Positions 34,705 through 45,518 of a stretch of DNA of 64,000 bases are shown in pieces. Made by a program: the position numbers and the translations under genes. Under the pieces are notes generated by a model. The model had not been told where the DNA came from. It searched no databases and worked only from the letters and a program-made list of their open reading frames with translations. Position 1 is the first letter of the stretch; the number at the start of each line of letters is the position of its first letter. This DNA is from Stenogyne calaminthoides (taxonomy: Eukaryota > Streptophyta > Magnoliopsida > Lamiales > Lamiaceae): NCBI GenBank assembly GCA_037126765.1, contig JBBCBC010000009.1:30278870-30342869 (forward strand), in the 5' to 3' direction.

Positions 34705-35261
34705 GTTGCCGAGGAGGGTTGCAAGGCAATATGGGAGAGTGCAGCCCATACCGCCACCACCGATCGACTTAGATCTTGAACGTTCAAAATTCGGAGCCAG
34801 TGCAGAGAGGTACAAAAAAGTGTATGGACCCACGGTGGCATTTTGGAATGAAATGCAAAATCATTGTTACCGTCTCGGGGACCTTGGTACCTTCGCTGTA
34901 GTGAAGGACAGTACCACGGATGAGTATCATGCATGGTATGCAAACATTACTCATCCGAGAGTGCACAACACAACACACAGTGAGAATAATGTTTATGTTA
35001 GTGGCATGTCGAGGTCATCTCACCAAATGTTGGGACACGTGAGGCAAGAAACTCAGGATTTGATGAATCAAGCTAGTGTTGATCCACAGTGTCCACCCTA
35101 TATGATGCCTCATCTTGGCTCGATTGCCCATCATGTCCGGTACCGCGATGGTCCCCGATCCTGCTTATTGGGGACATCAACACGCGTATCCCCCTGAACA
35201 ATTCACACAAGACATAGCTCCTGGTTGGTGGTGGAACGGATACGAATGGCAACAACAATAG
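34705..35261 (+). pseudogene. PMD gene, copy B (C-terminal part)
   Basis: The plus-strand open stretch reads RRVARQYGRVQPI, then GASAERYKKVYGPTVAFWNE, WYANITHPRVHN, and QCPPYMMPHLGSIAHH. After a frameshift near 35150 it ends in a PPEQFTQDIAPGWWWNGYEW-like tail at 35261. It aligns along its length with the 3' part of copy A. The 5' part is lost: sequence switches at about 34700 from the transposase intron to PMD coding sequence. In both modules PMD and MURA-OTU are transcribed divergently. Confidence 0.78.
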
Positions 35262-35600
35262 TACTTTTTTTATGAGAATTATTTATTTATATTTTATTGT
35301 TTTATATGATAAATTAATATTCCAATTTTTTATCTCTAGTTTAAATGTTTCAACATTTTTTTATAAAAATCAATAATAATATAGTAATTGCTTGTTATTT
35401 AAATCTATAAAAACTAATATATTTGTATATCTTATTAAAAAGTTAGTGCAAAAAAAAATATCCGAAAATGTCAACAATTATAAATTATAAATAAATGTTT
35501 AATTATAAATCATAAATAAATAATTATAAATTATAAATAAATACAAATTATAAAAAATTCGAAATTAAACAAAAAAAATTCGAAATTAAAAAAAAAAAAA

Positions 35601-35832
35601 AGCCGTCGCGTGTTCCACGCGACCGAACAGGTCTCGGTCGCATGGTCCACGCGATGTAGACATTTCCCGTCGCATAGGCGGCGCGATCGACCAAAAAAAA
35701 TATTAATAAAGCCGTCGCATGGTGCACGCGACGGATATTTACACGGTCGCATGTGCAGCGCGACGGCGCGTACGAGAATCCACCAACTCAGCCTGTCACT
35801 TTTGTGTATATAGCATAACTCCAGGTTCAACA
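35601..35832. repeat. Right terminal inverted region of module B with palindromes
   Basis: Five GC-rich hairpin motifs (GTCGCGTGTTCCACGCGAC, GGTCGCATGGTCCACGCGA, GTCGCATAGGCGGCGCGA, GTCGCATGGTGCACGCGAC, GGTCGCATGTGCAGCGCGAC) are followed by the terminal segment 35792-35832, which is inverted relative to 30993-31028. No clear target duplication was found. Confidence 0.7.
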
Positions 35833-36170
35833 CTCAATTATTCTACACATATTTTCCACACTTTTAAGATGAATGGATGAATCGTGCATTCTTCTAGAAT
35901 ATTTTAATTTTCTCCACTCCTAAAATCCTACTCTCAATTTAATTAATGCAGTCAATTATTGTCTTTTTTTTCAAAAAAAGAGGGCTTGACGTATTTGGAC
36001 ACGACAATATAAATTTGTCAAAAAAATGGAACTCAAAAAAATACTTGTGATTAAACAAAAGAGGTGATGTTAGGGGTGACATGGCGACGGGTTGGAATGA
36101 AATTTGATTGAGCCAAGTCAAGATAATTTATTCATTCTTTCTATTTGTTCTATATTATTATTAGGGGAGT

Positions 36171-36808
36171 GACTCTAAGGTACAAAGTCACTCCTCAAGT
36201 AGCCCTTCTGTCCATTTTTTGCACTTCTGACACGTTTTCTACGAGTTTATTGCACTTTTGGTCCCACATGACATGGCTCCTCACGCTTTTGGTCCCAAAG
36301 CTTACATTTTTGGTCCCAAAGCCAAAATTTTTGACACTTTTGGTCCCACAGGACGCGCAATTTGGGACCAAAAGTGTCAAAAATTTCGGCTTTAGGACCA
36401 AAAGTGTCAAATTTTTTGACTTTGAGACCAAAAGTGTAAGCTTTGGGACAAAAAACGTGAGGAGGCGTGTCCTGTGAAACCAAAAGTGCAAAAAAACTCA
36501 ATTTTCTGCACTTCTGACGCATTTTGGAGTGCAATTTTTTTAATTTTCTGCACTACTAGGCCAATTTTGGAGTGCAATTTTTTAATTTTCTGCACTTTCG
36601 TCTTTTTTATTCCACTTTTTATTAGTTGTAATTTTTTATATAATTTAATTTAATTTTCAATTTTTTTAAAATTTGTACTTTCACAAAATGTGCACTTGGT
36701 CAAAACAAAAAAGTAAAATTATAAATACATACAAAAATGAGATAAGAGGTATTTTTTGTATAAATTGTATCTTAGAATCACTTTAAAGATACTTTGTACC
36801 TTAGAGTC
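36171..36808. mobile_element. Foldback MITE
   Basis: A perfect 18-bp terminal inverted repeat, GACTCTAAGGTACAAAGT, lies at both ends. The middle (36240-36480) is a long imperfect palindrome of CACTTTTGGTCCCAAA-type units on the left and their complements on the right, centred near 36358. The likely outer ends are at TTA on each side (36160-36162; 36815-36817), which would be a 3-bp target duplication. Overlapping open stretches on both strands are a by-product of the palindrome. Confidence 0.8.
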
Positions 36809-36873
36809 TTTTTGTTAGAAACTTTGTAGTGGATAGTCATTAATTCATTATTATTCTACTATTCGAGAAGATC

Positions 36874-37135
36874 ACTATAAAAAAAAAAAAATTGATTACG
36901 AATTTTTTTAATATGACAATGAAATTTTCAACAAAAATAGTTTTGTTCTTAAATAGTGAGGATTGTTTACAATTTATGTATAAAATTTTAAATTTTGTAG
37001 GCATATCTTTATTCCTCAAATTACATATAAAATTTTGTAATTGGAGAAATGATAACATTTTAAAAAATGTAGAAACTATCACAGGAAAAAAATACAGATG
37101 AATTGAAGGCAAGAACACGTAGTTAGTTTGTTGTA
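36874..37135. mobile_element. Degenerate CACTA-like MITE, family of 61954-62394
   Basis: Starts CACTATAAAAAA. Shares TTTTCAACAAAAATA-TTTTGT, CTTAAATAGTGAGGATTGTT and TTCCTCAAATTA blocks with the element at 61954-62394. The right end is not recognisable. Confidence 0.5.
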
Positions 37136-39036
37136 AAAAAATAAAAGATTTCGAGTTTTACATTTAACCATTGGCTCGCCAACCCCACAATGGTTTCAGG
37201 GTGCTAAAGATGTAAAATTCTATTTCTTGGGCAAATGTCTTATGCCATTGCTCATTTAATGATAAATGCTCTCTGATTTAAAAATAAATAAATAAATTTG
37301 GTAGAGTATTATATGCAATATTTTCATTATTATTATTATTGTTAGTATATATAATAATAAAAGTGATGTACGATGAACATAGTACACGTAATACTTTCTC
37401 AATAAATTGCCTAAGGAAGGAATTGCCTATAAATAAATTTGTCCAATAAAAATGTAATACCAAATAACCACTCCCACACATGTAAGACCATGATGTGGTC
37501 CATGTGGATGGAATACATCTAGATGGATCAAATAAAATGGACAAATTTTTGTATGCATCAGATGCATATTGTACAATTTAATTTATTTCATACTGAACAA
37601 ATTATTTGTTTCAATATAAATAAAATGAACGTTTAAAAAATAAACTCCTTGCACTTAGTGCACAAAAAACCTATTAAAAAATTGTGAATTGAGCAAATTA
37701 TGTGAATAATAATTTCTATTTGTTTTTTGTTGAATGTGTTAGAGGTGAACAAGGATTTATTTCATATTTACAATTTTTGAATGATATATATAATCTTATT
37801 ATTGTAAATTAATTGGATAACTATTAGGTAAAAGAAAAATGTAGAAGAAATAATGAATTAGTGAAAAAAGCCGAAGAAATAGTGAGTTGATGTATAAAAC
37901 GTAATAACAGGTTAGCTTTTAAGGAAATAGGTTTGGTATGAAAGCATTTGACATGGTTAATACACAGTTGCGTAATGTATAATTATTGGGAAAAAAAAAA
38001 AAAGGAAAATGGGGGCTGTGTTAATGTTGGCAGCGCACGTGAGACAGAATTTGGTTGGGGGGCGGGAGCAAAGCATTTTGAATAAATCCAGAAGATGACT
38101 CCATTGACTCCTATATTGTCCTTTTACTGCAATTATTCAATTTTCTTCGATCACTAATCACATTCATTATTTTACTTTTATCCATTTCAACTAAAATATG
38201 CAACAAAAAAGAAACATCATTCTGAACTTTTCTTGCCCCGATTCAGTATCTTTCTTCACATGAAAAACACTCCTAATTTTCTGTTCCATTCCCATCTACC
38301 CCTCTTTCAAACATTTTTTTTTTGTTTATATTTTTACATTGTCCAAACATAATAAATTAATTATAGAAATTGTTCTTGATATTTACGTAAATTAAAAGAA
38401 AAAACTCATGGACGGATATCTCTTTGCAGAACATCAAAATTAGCTGTTCAAGATTTGTACTCAATTTACTTTAATTTGCAAGAAAATAGACTTTTATGTT
38501 ATTATAATTTGATAAAGTATTATGTATATCATTTTTATTGTACATTATTATTATTATTGTTAGTAACTGTTTTGTAAGGGGAATATAGTGCATATAATAC
38601 ATTCTCTTATAATTTAGGTTAAACCTCAAAATAATTCTTACCATTCGTGCATAAATTAAAGTATATTTAAGTAGTGGTATGGGACTGAATAGAAATAGCC
38701 AATCATAAATTTGTGTAGTTGAATTTCTATTGAAATACGGGGTAATATATTATATATGTAACATTTAATTATCTCCATCAAATTTGAATTATCACAGAAC
38801 ACCAAAATTGGTGCAAAACGAAAATTTGTAAAATCGTGTAACCATATTGTAACATTTTATATATCTCCATCAAAATTGAATATCCCACAACACTAAATTG
38901 GTGCAAAAGCAAAAACGAAAATTTGTATAATTATGTAACAAGTCAAAGTATGGACTGATTCAAATCCTTTCTAAAAATTGACTACCCCCTACCATAAACA
39001 ATCTACCTACACCACCACCAAAACGACGTCGTACCA
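37136..39036. other. Intergenic AT-rich DNA downstream of the PADRE gene
   Basis: Contains short ATT runs (37325, 38549), which share a diverged ~90-bp flanking similarity, and a tandem ~95-bp duplication (38757-38945). No coding block or transposon end was found. The 3' end of the minus-strand PADRE transcript should lie here. Confidence 0.5.
38757..38945. repeat. Two tandem ~95-bp units
   Basis: Both units contain TAACATTT...ATCTCCATCAAA-TTGAAT, ACAC-AAATTGGTGCAAAA and CGAAAATTTGTA. They lie directly downstream of the PADRE gene stop. Confidence 0.75.
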
Positions 39037-39705
39037 TCATACCAAACTCGATTTCGTCTTCCTCATTTTCTTCTTCTGTTGCCCTTTCTTCTCCGAAATC
39101 GTGTCCAGCTTCGGCTTCCATTGCAGCCGCCGCCCTACGAGCAAATCGTAGTCCTTCCTCAGCTGCGGAGTGTTACAAACTCCGATGATCCTCTCCGCCT
39201 TCGCCGCCGCCTCCGCATGCGCCTTTTGGTACTGCATCACCATCTCCTCCGTCACCTTGATTCTCAGGCCGCCCGACGGCGCCTTCTCCACCTCGAACGG
39301 ATGGCTCTTCCCCGGGACGGCGGATCTGCACCGTATCAGCGTCGCGAATGTCAGCGCCGACTGGAAGAAATTCGCCGGAAGGAGGAAGTAATTGTTGCCG
39401 GGGAGGAGGCGCTCGTGGTCGGAGAGGGCGGGGGTGATTTGTCCGATGTAGAAACAGTCAGATCTGCACACCAGGTGCTTCGGAAACTCCTCCATTAGCT
39501 CCCAGGCTTCAATCGGACGGTCGTAGATCTCGACGCCGCCGTCCGATTTAATCAATTTGACAACGGCGGCGTTTCGGCGGCGGTGGCGCCGGCTTCTTCC
39601 TCCCTCCGAGTCGCCCTCCGCCGCCGGGAGATGCGCGCAGGAGATGCCGTGAAAACACCGCGGAAAAGGTGCGGTTATTATCCGATTGATTTTGCTTCTC
39701 CCCAT
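39037..39705 (-). CDS. PADRE-domain (DUF4228) protein
   Basis: An intronless 222-residue protein starting MGRSKINRIIT. The same frame is open 12 codons further upstream but without an ATG, so 39705 is the start. The PADRE family pattern is clear: VVKLIKSDGGVEIYDRPIEA, WELMEEFPKHLVCRSDCFYI, an LxDHERLLPGNNYFLLPA core, and a basic, low-complexity C-terminal tail (KKGQQKKKMRKTKSS) as in the 'disordered region-containing' family. A 9-residue Arg/His-rich insert (RSRRHRRRN) precedes the domain. PADRE genes are small plant genes often responsive to pathogens or abiotic stress; their biochemical role is not established. The coding sequence is strongly GC-rich against its AT-rich surroundings, typical of an active gene. 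Confidence 0.93.
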   Translation of the reverse strand: MGRSKINRIITAPFPRCFHGISCAHLPAAEGDSEGGRSRRHRRRNAAVVKLIKSDGGVEIYDRPIEAWELMEEFPKHLVCRSDCFYIGQITPALSDHERLLPGNNYFLLPANFFQSALTFATLIRCRSAVPGKSHPFEVEKAPSGGLRIKVTEEMVMQYQKAHAEAAAKAERIIGVCNTPQLRKDYDLLVGRRLQWKPKLDTISEKKGQQKKKMRKTKSSLV

Positions 39706-39785
39706 TTTTTCAGTTATTTTGATTTTGATTTTTCGATTCAAATTAGGGCTCTGAATTTATGAGAGAAGAAAAAGGGGATAAATTG

Positions 39786-39797
39786 ATGTATAAATAC
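39786..39797 (-). promoter_or_regulatory. TATA-like box of the PADRE gene
   Basis: The minus strand reads GGTATTTATACATC about 85 bp upstream of the ATG at 39705. The 5' leader would then be about 50 nt, through TTTTTCTTCTCTCAT. By inspection only. Confidence 0.5.
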
Positions 39798-39899
39798 CAG
39801 CAGGAAGATGATTTGGAATGGAAGACCACCAGCTGGATTACTTAGACTAAATAGATACATCTATCTGTGTATCTATATGTGCAGAGAGGGGGGGCCGGA

Positions 39900-40820
39900 C
39901 GGAAATTTTGCACACGAGGCTCAATTCATTAATATTGTCTTTTTGTTGGAATATAAAATAACATTACTAATATTATTATGAAAAGTTGTTTCACAATATA
40001 ACATATGATTCAATTTTGAGCAGCTTAATTGATGACTGAGTATGTGACTAAAATATAGAGCAAGATTAATGTAATAAGTGCAAATAAGGTAACTGCCATC
40101 TAACACAGCTTGATTATCTGTTTGTGTGTTAATAAAAAATTGCAATCTGTACTAACTTTTTTTTTATTATTTGTAATTTGTACTTTTTTTTTTTTTAAAT
40201 CTGTATTAATAAAAATTGACAGATTTTAATCTCGGCTCATTATTTTTGAAATCTTTCTATTGATTTTTTTCAAATTGATGTTTGCTTAAAATTTTTTTAG
40301 CGTTGTGGTATATACAACATATTATTTGTAAGCGATATGTAGTTGGAAAGTTCCACAAAAAATTAGTCTCGGATTAGAATCGATTATTTTTTATTAGTAC
40401 ATGTTGCATTTTGTTAAGAAAAAATAGTACATATTGCAATTTGTAAAAAATGCAAAAATACAAGTTGCAATTTGTAATTAGCCCTCTTTTTTTTCACTTT
40501 TGCACTTTAAAAATTGAAAATTTTAGAATGAGAGCACACATGTGTGAGAATCTCACGATAAAACAGATCATAATTTGAGAATAACGTTTTAACCCTTTAA
40601 AACGGTGGGTGTTAATTTATACTAATTCATACTCCGTCTGATATATCAGATCATCTCATCTTTTGCTATTTGAGTAAGAAAATTTTGAAGCATAATTTAG
40701 TGGGAACTTTTATCTAAGAGTATTCTTCAACTGTATCCCTCCATTTTAGCAACATATAAAATGGGATTATCCCACAAATATATTTCACAAAATTAATGTA
40801 ATATGTGATACGGTTTTATA
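39900..40820. other. AT-rich intergenic DNA
   Basis: No coding block. Contains a partial copy of the dispersed GAGAC repeat family at about 40546-40640 (GTGTGAGAATCTCACGATAAA ... ACGTTTTAACCC) and an ACTCCGTCTGATATATCAGA mini-palindrome at 40630-40660. Confidence 0.45.
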
Positions 40821-41335
40821 AATGACCTAACCTACTAATGATTAGTATATATTTTACTACATCACTCTCCATTATTTAAAAGAGTATAAGACCTATTTCC
40901 TTAAAATTAATCATATATATAATCTACAACATCACGATTATGCATATTCAACACTAAAAAGAGGACTTTATAAATGTAATCTCTTCAAACTCAAGTGAAT
41001 TAGACAACCATTTAAATTATTGGTTTTATATAATTACAAAAACCAAAATTTTGTTACTCAGACCTTACCCAAATTTCAGTATCAGTTGTTAAGATTTAAA
41101 TGATATTCTAACTATTACTAGATATTACATCTATTATAATTTATGAGGCACACGTGTATGATACGGTCTCACAGTGAAACGGGATGCAAGTTGGACATTG
41201 ACGTTTTAACATTTTGTGCTAAATTGTACCTCGTCTCACATATAAAACTGTTTTATATAAGTTTTTGTCATAATTTACATAGTCGTAGCATAAAATCCAT
41301 CACTCATTCTTTTCTTTTTTTGCATTTAATTTGCA
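40820..41335. repeat. Segmental duplication, unit 1
   Basis: Shares blocks in order with 42570-43450: ATTA-TACATC...CTCCAT-ATTT; AATTAATCAT...AATCTACAACATCA-GATTATGCA; ACAACCA-TTTAA-TTATTGGTTT; CTTACCCAAATTTCAGTATC; AAAATCCATCACTCATTC. A GAGAC-family repeat is inserted at 41143-41256. Confidence 0.75.
41143..41256. repeat. Dispersed ~140-bp GAGAC-ended repeat (copy 2)
   Basis: Reads ...CGTGTATGATACGGTCTCAC to ...CTCGTCTCACATATAAAACTG, with the internal block TTGGACATTGACGTTTTAAC. Relatives: 40546-40640 (partial), 42993-43137, and 63083-63225 (inverted). The imperfect inverted ends suggest a small MITE family. Confidence 0.7.
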
Positions 41336-41468
41336 CTTTAGATTTTAGAGTTTTGCGCGCAAGACAAAACGTTGAAGCATAATTTAGTGCAACATAATGA
41401 GACTATCCCCAAAATATATTTTGTAAAATTGATACAATATGCGAGAGGGTTTTATGGAAGACCTAATT

Positions 41469-42572
41469 TCTCCGTTCCAATTGTATAAATTGTATTTTCT
41501 TTTGTTAATGTCTTAATTTTATAGGTTTGTTTTCACATAACTTAATATATTTTTATTTATTTATTAATATAACTTTATACATTAATTGCATTGAGATGTA
41601 TAACACTTAGAGATGTTAAATGGGTCGGCCCTAACCCATTAAGGCCAGCCCTACAGGGTTACGGGTCAAACGGTCCCGGCCTTAAGCGGTTTATTTTAAA
41701 CGGACCTCTAATAGTTGAGACCTAACCCCAACCCTAGCGGGTTACGAGCTAAACGGGCCACCTAACGGACTCGAAAAAAATTTTAAAAAAATTTTCAAAC
41801 ATTAACATTATATAATGACAAAAATTCGATCCAGACTGCCCCATCATCTTTAATAACAAATGTTCAAAATATAAAATTAGTTCTCATCACCTTTAATAAC
41901 ATAATTGAGCAAAGTTCCCATGAAATTAGTTAATAATATAAAATTTGTATCATCACATTTATAAATTAATATCATAATATTAATTTATAATTATAATGAT
42001 ATCAGTTTCATATTATGAACAAATTTCATAATAGAATTTATAAAAATATTATATTATTATTTTATATTGAATTAATATTTTACTTATTTATTCAATTCAA
42101 TAGAAATTCAAAACTGTTAAAAAATATTGAATTGGAGAGGATTAATTATTAATTGACTAAATCAAATAGAAATATTTAATTTGTAATTGATTGGCCATAA
42201 TTGATTTTTGCTTTATTTAAATTTGTGAAAAAACTTTTAAAAAAATTAATTGAAAAATTCGAAAATAAAAAAAATAAAAAAATTGAGTATATATAAATAT
42301 AAACGGGCTAAACAGGCTGGCCCGGTTAACCCGCGGGCTAATCGGTCCTGGCCAAAAAGACCCGATTTTAAACGGGTCTCCCATTGCTCGGCCCTAACCC
42401 TGCATATAATAGATTTAAACGGGCCGGCCCATTTAGCCCGGCCCGGATTAACATCTCTAATATTAACACTTAGGGGTTATAATAGAATTTTTTTAAAATT
42501 TATTTTTTCAATACAATTTTTAATTTTTTGTGAAAAATCAAATAAAATTATATAATTAGGATGGAAGGAGTA
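41469..42572. mobile_element. Stowaway-like MITE interrupted by another MITE
   Basis: The left end CTCCGTTCCAATTGTATAA and right end TTATATAATTAGGATGGAAGGAG are inverted relatives of each other. The element is split by the insertion at 41610-42463; without it the length is about 240 bp. Confidence 0.65.
41610..42463. mobile_element. MITE with AGATGTTAA ends and GGCCC-rich subterminal blocks
   Basis: Left end GAGATGTTAAATGGGTCGGCCC and right end GGCCCGGATTAACATCTC are inverted. A perfect 9-bp direct repeat, TAACACTTA, flanks it (41601-41609, 42464-42472). GGCCC-rich subterminal segments border a very AT-rich middle. An 8- or 9-bp duplication fits hAT or Mutator-like elements. It is nested inside the 41469-42572 MITE. 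Confidence 0.8.
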
Positions 42573-43450
42573 CTAAAAAGTATATATGTATTTTATTACA
42601 TCTCTATCCATCATTTTTAAGCGTACAAGATTTATTTCTCAATCATTAAAAGTCATATTCAACTTTCCTTAGAATTAATCATAATCTACAAAATCAAGAT
42701 TATGCACATTCCACAATTTAAAAAAGGACATTATAAATGTCAATAATTCAAACTCTATATTAGTAGAGTGTGAAGACAACCAATTTAATTATTGGTTTCG
42801 CTCTTCTATGATTGTATGCTTGTACCTAATATACTATCAATCACAGTCTCTTTGTGAAACTTTTTTTTAATATGAAATTGATATTATTATATTTATTAAT
42901 TAATATTATTAATTTTATAAATTAATATTTATAACATTAAATATTATGAATATTAATTTATAAAAATAATGATATCAGTTGATAAATATTATGGAGACGC
43001 ACTTGCGTGAGACAATCTTATTATGAGACAGAGTATAATTTGGGCATTGACGTTTTAACACATTAAAAAGAGGGTGTGCAATTTGTGTTAAGTTGTATTC
43101 TGTCTCATGCATGAGACCGTTTCATACGAATTTTTGTCAATGTTATAATATTAATATATAAATATAATGATATAATTAATTTCATATTATTAACAAATTG
43201 TACCATAGACTTACTCAATATTAATTTAGTTACAAAGCTCTAGGATTAACATAATACCCCATAATTTTATAAAAAAATAAAAACCCAAATTACTCAGAAG
43301 AAATGTGACAAACCTTACCCAAATTTCAGTATCAGTTGTTAAGATTTGAATGATGTCCTAACTATTAGATATAACATCTATTATATATTCATAGCACATA
43401 ATATCTATTATATATTCATAGCACAAAATCCATCACTCATTCTTTTCTTT
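42570..43450. repeat. Segmental duplication, unit 2
   Basis: Second copy of 40820-41335 (shared blocks listed there), expanded by ~400 bp of extra sequence between about 42830 and 43230 that carries its own GAGAC-family repeat. Confidence 0.75.
42993..43137. repeat. Dispersed ~140-bp GAGAC-ended repeat (copy 3)
   Basis: Best-preserved copy: begins GAGACGCACTTGCGTGAGACA, contains TTGGGCATTGACGTTTTAAC, and ends GTCTCATGCATGAGACCGTTTC. Confidence 0.75.
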
Positions 43451-43618
43451 CCTTGTTGCATAAATATAAATACTTTTTACACGTCACAACTATACTAACT
43501 GTTGTGTGCACTATAGCATAATTTTTACCGACCAATCATTTTCAATTTTTGGCCTTTAGTTACCAAACAGCAGTAAAAAAACTACATATGTTTATCCGCC
43601 AATTTGACGAAATTAAAA

Positions 43619-45309
43619 TGTAGGTCCCGAACGGGTTTTGTGAGGGCAGGAGTCTAGAGGGGAGGGGTGAATAGACTTCTGAAAACTTTTCGTGCAGATC
43701 AGGTGTGATTGCAGATTGTCTGATCAGAGTGCTAGTGAGTCAGTTTGGACTGATGTTCAATCTTACTGAGTGCCTGAGGGCAGATCAGTTTGATATCTGT
43801 CAGTTTAACTGAGAGTGGGGAAGCTTGTAAATACCCGTGTGAAAAACCAGTTTTATCAATTCAGATTCTCAAGTCAGTTTTCAATCAGCTGACTAAGGTG
43901 TCAATCCTGATCAGATCAGTTGCTTGTTGCAGACTGATGTTAACTTAGAATATGTATGCAATTTTAAGCTCAGTTGTGTGAATAGTGTAAAGCAATAAAG
44001 AACAAGTAAATGCACACAAAACTTTTATAGTGGTTCAGACGAAACCCGTCTTACGTCCACTCTTCCCTTAACACAGGGGCACCAACTTAACCAACTTAAC
44101 CTACTGGACTTAGTTTATTGTGTTAGTCCAACACCCAACAGATATTTATTGAGTTCACACTCAACCATTTAGAAATCAGAAACTAGAACCCCTAGTCTGA
44201 AATCTTGCGGTGACAAACTTAACCTAACTTTGTGTTTGGGTAAAGAATGTTTGAGGGTTCCAACTGCAAATATATCCTGGTGTATAAGTAGCCAAATGCT
44301 AGTGGATAGGATTTCTTGCTAAGAACTATGGGATGAACACTCTAAGAATAATCTTCAAATATGGTGTTCTTCGAGCGAAAATTCTTCTTGAATTTGCTTC
44401 TTGATAATTTGCGTGAATATTGTTGTTCCGCTTGCTCAATAGTTCATGTATTGGTCCTTCGTCTCTTCTTGACGAGCAATCCCATTTTATAGACCACGAA
44501 ATCAAAGAGTCGTTGGAGAGCAATTTGAATTTCGGGCTATATTAGGTAGGTTGTAGGATATGATTGTGACGTGCTCCGAATATCGGCGTGGCCGTAGGCA
44601 TGATTAGCGATGTTTATGTCCGCAGCGTCGAATCCCGTAATGTCAGCTCTTTTTGTGCGTGTTTTTTTTCTTCTTGAGGCAAGACTTGATGAATTTGTCC
44701 GTTAGACGATTGATATTCCTTTTGTAGAAGATTCGTCTTGTCTGGTGTATCTTTTTGATTGACACCAGGTGTGAGCTGACTTGATCAAATAAATGATCAG
44801 TCTACCTTGTTGAGTCTTCTGATGCAGATTGTCTTAAGACAATATCGCAGACTAAATTGATATAGGTCTTGGTCTTACGGTAGTCTTCGATCTTGGTGAC
44901 TCGAGCCTCGGTGTCTTGATCATCTTGAGTCTTGAGTTTATTATCGAGTCTTGAGTTTATCCGAGTCTTGAGTTAATCGATTCTTGAGTTCATCGAGTCT
45001 TGAGTTCATCCGAGTCTTGAGTTTATCCGAGTCTTGATGTCTTCATCTTCACCGATCTTCGACTTCTTGTCTTCGATTTGTTCTTAGTCTTCCGATCATC
45101 GACCTTATATCCGGGTCATCCGACACTTCGACTGACCTATACATATTGAGTTCCCCTCAATATGTGACCTATCTTTACATCACTATCTATACATTTAAAT
45201 TGGTCATCTTAATCGATTCTAAGTCATCGATACCATTTAACAGTCCTTTGGTCCTATTACAACCTGTTTTGGAACTTCCATCAAAACTAATAATACAGAT
45301 TTCCCAACA
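43619..45309 (-). mobile_element. Sirevirus-like Copia element: left (3') LTR
   Basis: Begins TGTAGGTCCCGAACGGG and ends GATTTCCCAACA; 1,691 bp. It is preceded by TAAAA (43614-43618) and matched by the right LTR at 56451-58007. It contains tandem units of about 22 bp (CGAGTCTTGAGTTTATC type, 44905-45035) and a 109-bp segment (near 44185-44295) that is missing from the right LTR. Confidence 0.95.
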
Positions 45310-45323
45310 ATTTCCCCTTTTTG
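45310..45323 (-). promoter_or_regulatory. Polypurine tract
   Basis: The minus strand reads AAAAAGGGGAAAT directly before the LTR (TGTTGGGAAATC). Plus-strand primer site of the element, correctly placed between the extra gene and the 3' LTR. Confidence 0.88.
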
Positions 45324-45518
45324 ATGGAACCAAAACACTTAATCAGAAAAATAGATAACCGAGTAGTAGAAAATGGAGATAATGAAATTAGTACATATCT
45401 TAGAAGACAATGAGATGTTGTCTTAGAATCAGAGAGATGGAATATTTCATTCAGATAGGTGTGTGCATTATAGAATACATGAAAAGCGTACCTATCGTCT
45501 GATTCCAAGTAGTCTTCT

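Noticed and set aside
36145..36534. Several overlapping ~100-codon frames on both strands
   Set aside because: They arise from the repeated TTTTGGTCCCAAAG palindrome of the foldback MITE; the peptides are repeats of the same unit in several frames.
39079..39498. 139-codon plus-strand frame opposite the PADRE gene
   Set aside because: Antisense shadow of a GC-rich gene; Arg/Leu-rich and without a domain.
39706..39741. Longer start for the PADRE protein (12 extra codons, MNRKIKIKITEK)
   Set aside because: The first codon there is TTG and the stretch lies within the expected 5' leader. The ATG at 39705 begins the typical MG- start.
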